NCBI RefSeq assembly: GCF_019175385.1
Contig: NC_083340.1
Span: 15,698,336-15,762,335 of the forward strand
Source of the DNA: Lycium barbarum
Taxonomy: Eukaryota; Streptophyta; Magnoliopsida; Solanales; Solanaceae
Reading direction: 5' to 3'
DNA length: 64,000 bases
Under the pieces are notes generated by a model. It was not told the origin of the DNA, ran no database searches, and was given only the letters and a program-made list of their open reading frames with translations. Positions 58,698-64,000 of this stretch are shown in pieces. A program made the position numbers and the translations under genes. Position 1 is the stretch's first letter. Every line of letters starts with the position of its first letter.

Positions 58698-58992
58698 CTT
58701 TGTGAACCAAGATCCGATTGTTAGCTCAGTTGCACAACTCAACTTTTGAAGATAATCTTGGACGAGGATCCTAAAACCTTGATGATAGTCATGGAAATTG
58801 TATTTGTCAACATCAAAAAGATCACCACGATCATGTCGTATGTGTTTGATACATGAAATGTAGAAAGTAAGCTTAACATTAACCAAGGAGGACACATAGA
58901 TAAGCCTACACTTGAGATCATCAAGATCTCCTGAAATCTCCAAATGTTGAAGATACGGGGCAAAAATTTCCAAGGAACGATCATTGATATCA
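58698..58992 (-). pseudogene. FBD gene copy B, exon 1, 3' part
   Basis: It continues the exon directly after the MULE and one TSD copy: YDINDRSLEIFAPYLQHLEI, SGDLDDLKCRLIYVSSLVNV, LSCATELTIGSWFTK. It ends at a ...ACAAAG|GTTTAT donor (58698). The matching segment of copy A (SLESITPHFQELEISGDL) confirms homology. The frame is open throughout. Confidence 0.88.
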
Positions 58993-59001
58993 TAAGGCAA
59001 A

Positions 59002-60170
59002 GGCTAAATACCTAGTTAGACCCTTAAACTTGGCAAATTTTGTAAGATGGACACTCAAACTTAGCAAGTGACCAGATAGACACTCGAACTTGGCAAAAGA
59101 GTGTCTTTTAAACATTTTATGCTGACGTGGCAAATGATATCTTCTGCACGCGCATATGAGCGATTGACTAAGTTGTGATTTCTTCTTTCTTCTTCTTTTC
59201 CACATAATTTCTTACGTATATTAATGTAGTTGATCTTTTACATTTCAATATATTACTTAATGTGGATCCTACAGTTTTCGGTTACTTCTTCTTTGCGACT
59301 CCTTCCGTCTCAATTTATGTGATATAATTTAACTAGGCATGAAATTAAGAAATAAAGAAAGACTTTTGAATCTTGTGATAATTTAACTAGGCATGGAATT
59401 TAAGAAATAAAGGAAGACTTTTGAATCTTGTGATCCTAAATAAGTCAAAGATATTTGTGTGGTTATAGATCATCTCGTTAAGCATAAAAGATAGAGTTTA
59501 AAAGTTAAATTGTTATCAAATAAGGAAATGTATTTTTTTTTGACAGACTAAAAAAGAAAATATATCACATAAATTGGGACAGAGTGTATTATATTATCAT
59601 TCTTCTCCTTCGATCATTAGCTTCATGTTTTTCATTTTTACAAAGATCAACTTCTTTTTTATACCAACTTCTTTTTCATCATTAGGTTATTACTATATCA
59701 CCCAAAAAGCATAAAAATTCAAGTAGACTATCGAATGTTAGGGAAGAAAACTCAATAAAACATAATTAATACAGATAAATCTTAGAATTTATTCAAGTTG
59801 CATATTGTAAAAATCAAACATCCCTCAAGAAATGGGTATTTCTAAAAATTAAATCTTTACTCAATTAATGGTATATCTTGGACGGATTTTATTCTTGGGA
59901 AAGAAGATGGAAAAGAGGGTGGGAAAGAAGATGGAAAAGATTACATTTATCTTTTTTTTTTTTTTTTTTTTTGAAATTGCATGTGTCATTTAACAATTGG
60001 TCCACTTAACACATTTGAAGCAATTGTATTTCACGCACTTGGGCATATGTACACGGATGTCCAAAAGACACTCTTTTACCAAGTTCGAGTGTCTATCTGG
60101 TCACTTGCTAAGTTTGAGTGTCCATCTTACAAAACTTGACAAGTTTAAGGGGCTATCTAGGTATTTAGCC
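59002..60170. mobile_element. Mutator-like element (non-autonomous), TSD taaggcaaa
   Basis: Terminal inverted repeats of about 105 bp begin GGCTAAATACCTAG at both ends and stay about 90 percent identical (GTAAGATGGACACTCAAACT, GTGACCAGATAGACACTCGA and beyond). The perfect 9-bp duplication taaggcaaa at 58993-59001 and 60171-60179 is diagnostic of Mutator-like elements. No transposase coding. A Stowaway-like MITE is nested inside. It split exon 1 of FBD copy B within the ...NHSLPYDIND... region. Confidence 0.95.
59299..59588. mobile_element. Stowaway-like MITE inside the MULE
   Basis: The left end CTCCTTCCGTCTCAATTTAT and the complement of the right end (TACACTCTGTCCCAATTTAT) followed by GTGATAT match the common CTCCGTCCCAATTTATGTG type. 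The interior has a 54-bp tandem duplication (ATAATTTAACTAGGCATG units at about 59324-59435). Exact end bases and TSD are uncertain. Confidence 0.75.
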
Positions 60171-60179
60171 TAAGGCAAA

Positions 60180-60373
60180 CTATGATTTCTCATATTCAAT
60201 CTCTTAAAGTTTGAAGAATTAATTTCCAAGCGGCGAAAACCCCCAACATCATATAATTCCATAGTTTCCAATGCAGTACAACCTGATAGTAAGTTCAAAA
60301 TTTCATCACCGTTTAACCTCATGACTTCGTTGCTCTTGCTATTTCTCATTTTCACATGGTTTTGATTTGCTTA
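60180..60373 (-). pseudogene. FBD gene copy B, exon 1, middle part
   Basis: Between the SINE and the MULE the minus strand reads NGDEILNLLSGCTALETMEL, YDVGGFRRLEINSSNFKRL and MRNHSLP, the LRR repeats of the F-box/LRR family. It runs in frame into 58992 if the MULE and one TSD copy are ignored. The 5' border with the SINE lies somewhere in 60373-60424. Confidence 0.85.
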
Positions 60374-60423
60374 TCCGTATCTGACTCTTTTCCCTTGTTT
60401 CTCTTGTTTTCCTTGTTTTCTTT

Positions 60424-60558
60424 TGAACCGACGGTCTTTCGGAAACAACCTCCCTATCTTCCAAGATGGGGGTAAGGTCTGCGTACACTTTACCCCTCCC
60501 CAGACCTCACGTTGTGGGATCCGTGGGATCCAACTAGGTATGTTGTTGTTGTTGTTGT
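60424..60558 (+). mobile_element. TTG-tailed tRNA-derived SINE in FBD exon 1
   Basis: The plus strand shows GAACCGACGGTCTTTCGGAA, AACAACCTCCCTATCTTCC, GGGGTAAGGTCTGCGTACAC, CCCTCCCCAGACCTCAC and a (GTT)n tail at 60540-60558. This is the TS/Au-like SINE common in Solanaceae and other eudicots. The 5' edge and TSD are unclear. It is antisense to the gene and adds an in-frame tail (NNNNNIPSWIPRIPQ...) that ends in a stop at about 60371. Confidence 0.88.
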
Positions 60559-61195
60559 ACTCTAGCTTTAGGCTCTTTAGAGACTTCCACGCTATGGCCA
60601 CACCATCAAAGCAAAAATGTTGCAAATGTAATGTTATCAACGACAAACAGGTGCAGAAAGATTCCGGCAATAGGCGATCATATGAACTATAACAGAACAA
60701 GAATACAACATGTTCCACTTTTCTTTCAACAGCAAAACTAAGCCACCGTTTAATTTGAGAATCGTATCGAAACAAGTCTCTGCAGTCTATTTCGAATATT
60801 TTGATTTTGGAAGAAACGGAATGATTTAATACATTGTCAACAAAGGATACGAAGTTAACAGTATTCAGGCTTCTATTACTACGAGTATCATCCGGGGACA
60901 CTACGGGTTGATAAGTGTCTCCGTAGATGTTTGGCTCTTGTCTTCTACGAGTGAAAATGATATTATAAACAAAGGTCCAGAGATAGTGCGACCTTTTTGA
61001 GAGAATACATGTTGTGAATGCATCTTTTATCGGCAAAAGAGAGAGAATTTGGACTAGGAGTGAGTCCGGCACTTGACTGATATGATCATCTAGGGTTTCT
61101 TCAACTCTGGCGACTATCACTTTCTGTTTCTTGGACAAAGGAGGATTTATCCTTGTAACGCCGTTAACTTCCCTGCCGTCGCCAGAAGAAGCCAT
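60559..61195 (-). pseudogene. FBD gene copy B, exon 1, 5' part (F-box)
   Basis: The start ATG is at 61193-61195 (MASSGDGREVNGVTR). The F-box lies at about residues 36-75: HISQVPDSLLVQILSLLPIK, DAFTTCILSKRSHYLWTFVY. The conserved Trp after KR is Ser here. The linker FVSFVDNVLNHSVSSKIKIF and IKRWLSFAVERKVEHVVFLF, LPESFCTCLSLITLHL follow, up to WKSLKSLKLEY at the SINE tail. The truncated product would be about 274 residues including SINE-encoded sequence. The presumed role is an SCF ubiquitin-ligase adaptor. Confidence 0.9.
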
Positions 61196-61705
61196 GATAA
61201 GTGTCTTCCACAGTAGTTTTGGTTACTGTAATGCGCCAAAAATAAGTAATTAAAGGACTTATTCATGTTTTCTGTTTCCCGCCCAGTGCGAGCATTATAT
61301 ACCTTTGGGCCCGACTAATGAATTCGGGGTCATTGGCACTTATGTCTTTATTTTGAGTTGGTCTTTAATTTTTGTAAGTTTATATTTTGGCAACTTATAT
61401 AAACAGCTATAGTTTCTAGATTTCTAACCAATTTGTAGCTATGTTTTACCTGTTTCGCGAGTATTCGGGTGTATTCAAATATATGGTTCCAAAATACAGT
61501 CAGTCAAATACAATACATATGTATATAAATGTCAAACTATACATACAATCAAATACTCTATTTTGCCAAAATACAGTTAGCCAAATAAATAAGTATATAA
61601 ATCAATCAAACAACACATACAGTCAAATACATATAACTTATAGCTACGAGCTGTAAATACAATACCTTATAGCTGCAATTTGTAATAAATTTAAAGTGTA
61701 GTATA
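61196..61705. other. 5' flank of FBD copy B
   Basis: An AT-rich upstream region with repeated ACATACAGTCAAATAC-like words (about 61490-61630). No clear promoter element was recognised. It ends at the start of a Gypsy LTR. Confidence 0.5.
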
Positions 61706-64000
61706 TGTTACACCTCTCATTTTTATACGTTGAGTTTCGCCGAATGCTAATTTTCTTGGCCTTGGGAAGTAGGATAAATTTTTCGAGGTCATGGGGGTAG
61801 ACATGTTCATCTTGGGTATATAATGGAGAAAAACCATGTTTAGTAAGCTTCGGGAAGGTTTAAGACTCGTCGGATCATTGGAGTCAAGTTTCGGAGAGAG
61901 TTTGGCAAAATATCACATTCTGGCGCACTTTGCGGCGCAACATGCGTCCAGCAAACACGACATGCGGCCACGCAGTTGCGCAGCAAAGTGTGCCAGTGAA
62001 ATGTTGAGGTTTGGCACGGTTTGCGACACAACATGCGTCCAGCAAACACGACATGCGGCCACACAGTTGAGCCGCAAAGTGTGACAGTGAAATTTGATCA
62101 GCTGGCAAGCTTTGCGACACAACATGCGTTTAGCAAAGCACGCTTTGCGTCTAGCAAAGTGTGCCGCATGTTGTGTCGGTCCAGAATTTTCTGGACCACT
62201 TGAAATATACCAAACTTGATCCAAAACTCATTATTTCACCATTTTGGACCTAAAAACCTCTAGAACCCTCTCTAACATTTCATCCACAAGAAAAAACAAA
62301 GGAAACCAAGATTAACAACATCAAATTCATGAATCAAAGTCTATGAAACTCAAGTAGAAGTCATCCAAACCAAGAAATTCCAAAGGAGAAGAAATAAGGT
62401 TGTGGTGAAAGAGGAGGAATTCTACTCTAGACTTGTTCCAACATCATCCAAGGTATGTTTCACGACTATACTATGTTGTTTAAGGTGTTGAAAGACTAAG
62501 ATACTTGAATTATAGGGAAACATAAGAAATGAATCATAAATGGATGAGTAGTATTATAATTGAATGGTAGTTGGATGGAATCATGAATATGAATTTGTTG
62601 TGATCGTGAACGCGTTATAAATGACATTTAGACCATGGAATAAGTATTAGATATGTGAAAACACAATGATGAGCCATAATCATAAATGTGGAGAAATTAG
62701 GGAGAAGTGGTGGATTATGTGCAATGTATATGAATGATGATTGTTGATCTCAATATTGTGAGAGTTGTTGTGAATGTTTGGGAGCTGAAATAGGATACGG
62801 GAAAAGTAGTAAAAACAAAGGAAATGCTGCCCAATTTTCTCTAGAATTAACGACGCGTTTTTATAGTCGATTAACTAACGTTAATACGATCCCCTCGTGA
62901 AGGTAACGACGTGACACTGAAGGAGAATAAGTGAACGATAACGTAGCTAAACGACAAAGGTATGTAAGGCTATCCCCTTTCTTTAAGGCATGATTCCTAT
63001 ATATTTGGTCCATAATATTCTTACTCCTGGAAATGTCAGAAGTCCACAGTTTCTAAAGAACCGTATGGTGACCCCAATCCTATGGATTTTCGACTCTAAG
63101 TTCCTCAATGATTTCATGACGTGACTGAGGGGGCTATAAAGCATATGGCCTCAGCTGGTGTCCGAGCGAGCTATATAACATATGACCCCAGGCCATAAAG
63201 CATATGGCTTCAGCTTATGTCTGAGCTATATTACATATGGCCTCAGTTGATGTCATGGGTAAGCCCCGGACACGAACGATGATGATAATGACGCCATAAT
63301 GTACTCGGAGGCTTACGACCTTACGTCACTCCGATAAAGCGCAACTTTATTTGGGCTCTCATGCATGCTACGCATATTATATATATAAATTATATATGTG
63401 TACTATGTATATGTATGTGTATAGAGGGGATATGGGGAAAGGTGAGGCGCTATAGACGCATAGCCACCTGATCAGCTGGTATCTTATAATATCATCCCGG
63501 ACGCGGGATGCCCGGACGCGGGCTGCATGGGTAATGGATCGGGTCGTACGTTCCACGGCAATATATTGATATATAATGATACCTTATGAGTATGCATGCA
63601 TGGCTTCGCCTTCAAAGGCGAACAGTTACTGGTTATTTCCTGATCTTCATTTTATCTTCCTTTCTCTTGTTATTTTACGATGCATGCCTTACATACTCAG
63701 TACCTTGTTCGTACTGACGTCCCTCTTTCTTTTTGAACGCTGTGTTCATGCCCACAGGTAGACAGGGAGACGACCCAGTTTCCTAGGAGCCAGTTCAGCT
63801 TGCACAGGAGCGCTTCCATTGTTCGGAGGTGCTTATGCCTAATCTTTTGGTACATATGCATATTTTGGGCACGACGGAGTCTTGTTCCGTCTATATGTAT
63901 AATCTGTCAGTAGAGGCTCGTAGATGCGCAGTGTGGGTTAGATGGTCTCACCGGATTACCATAGCATATTTGTACATCTTATTTTGATAGCCGACAGAGG
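61706..64000 (+). mobile_element. Gypsy family A LTR, partial (runs off the window)
   Basis: It begins TGTTACACCTC at 61706 in the same orientation as 43231-45944. It contains the GGTCCAGAATTTTCTGGACC palindrome (62178-62197), CGACCTTACGTCAC (63316-63329), CATATGGC(C/T)TCAG repeats (about 63120-63250), CCCGGACGCGGG repeats (about 63497-63525) and the ACTCAGTAC...ACTGACGTCC block (about 63700-63722). The end was not reached, so solo LTR or complete element cannot be decided. Confidence 0.9.

Larger units (their letters stand above)
34055..61195 (-). pseudogene. F-box/FBD pseudogene copy B, whole locus (three exons)
   Basis: An F-box/LRR/FBD gene (predicted SCF ubiquitin-ligase receptor) spans 27 kb. 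Exon 1 is 61195-58698, interrupted by a SINE (about 60424-60558) and a MULE (59002-60170). Exon 2 is 58149-57986 and exon 3, with the FBD domain, is 34423-34055. Both splice junctions I propose are phase 0 with GT/AG borders. Intron 2 (57985-34424) contains a MITE and a solo LTR that itself holds CACTA, a solo LTR and a Gypsy element. Removing those leaves roughly 0.4 kb. A frameshift in exon 2 and the SINE-derived stop in exon 1 make it a pseudogene. That exon 3 belongs to this gene is inferred from domain order and intron logic. Confidence 0.8.

Noticed and set aside
61836..62224. Cys/His-rich frames (RMSCLLDACC-like repeats)
   Set aside because: They arise from the GCGGCGCAACATGCGG palindromic module of the LTR and occur on both strands and in other LTR copies.

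Overview
The window is plant nuclear DNA, most likely from Solanaceae. The evidence is two F-box/FBD genes with eudicot-type introns, two tRNA-derived SINEs with (TTG)n tails of the type common in Solanaceae, and dense nested plant transposons (Ty1/Copia, Ty3/Gypsy chromovirus, an Ogre/Tat-like LTR, CACTA, hAT, MULE, MITEs, Helitron-like ends). I see no intact host gene, and no rRNA, organellar or CRISPR sequence. Nearly all boundaries given for transposons rest on target-site duplications (TSDs) and terminal motifs read directly from the sequence.

Host backbone. Two related F-box/LRR/FBD genes lie on the minus strand. Copy A (1281-2130) is a truncated, frameshifted pseudogene. Copy B has exon 1 at 61195-58698, exon 2 at 58149-57986 and its terminal FBD exon at 34423-34055. 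A 1.17-kb Mutator-like element and a SINE break exon 1. Intron 2 has grown to about 23.6 kb through nested insertions; without them it would be about 0.4 kb.

Left third. A Copia element (2348-10944, minus, TSD ctcct) carries a solo Gypsy LTR (3005-5673, TSD atgag) in its RNase H end and has a scrambled integrase. Next comes a 5.1-kb hAT element (11278-16385) with a decayed transposase, itself interrupted by a 686-bp hAT MITE. A SINE and two Helitron-like ends follow (16.4-20.1 kb).

Middle. A second Copia element (20582-32656, minus, TSD gaaag) has its gag gene split in three by two solo LTRs: 24590-27214 (TSD gcaag) and an Ogre/Tat-like 4.65-kb LTR at 27350-31998 (TSD aaggt). Two 272-bp hAT-type MITEs (33260-33531 and 34503-34774) flank the FBD exon, and both carry tRNA-like A and B boxes.

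Right half. A Gypsy solo LTR (outer limits 34786-57652, TSD tatat) sits in the FBD intron. It was invaded by a 7.1-kb CACTA element (35361-42425, TSD ggt), a solo LTR (43231-45944, TSD tgaac) and a full-length chromovirus-type Gypsy element (46373-56554, TSD ctaat). A further LTR of the same family starts at 61706 and runs off the window.

The most interesting signals are: the tRNA-like promoters inside hAT MITEs; a 21-bp minisatellite arranged as a large inverted repeat inside the CACTA element; a fragment resembling a GARP (type-B ARR/LUX-like) exon in the same element; and Gypsy LTRs in which conserved blocks flank fast-changing minisatellite and palindrome modules.
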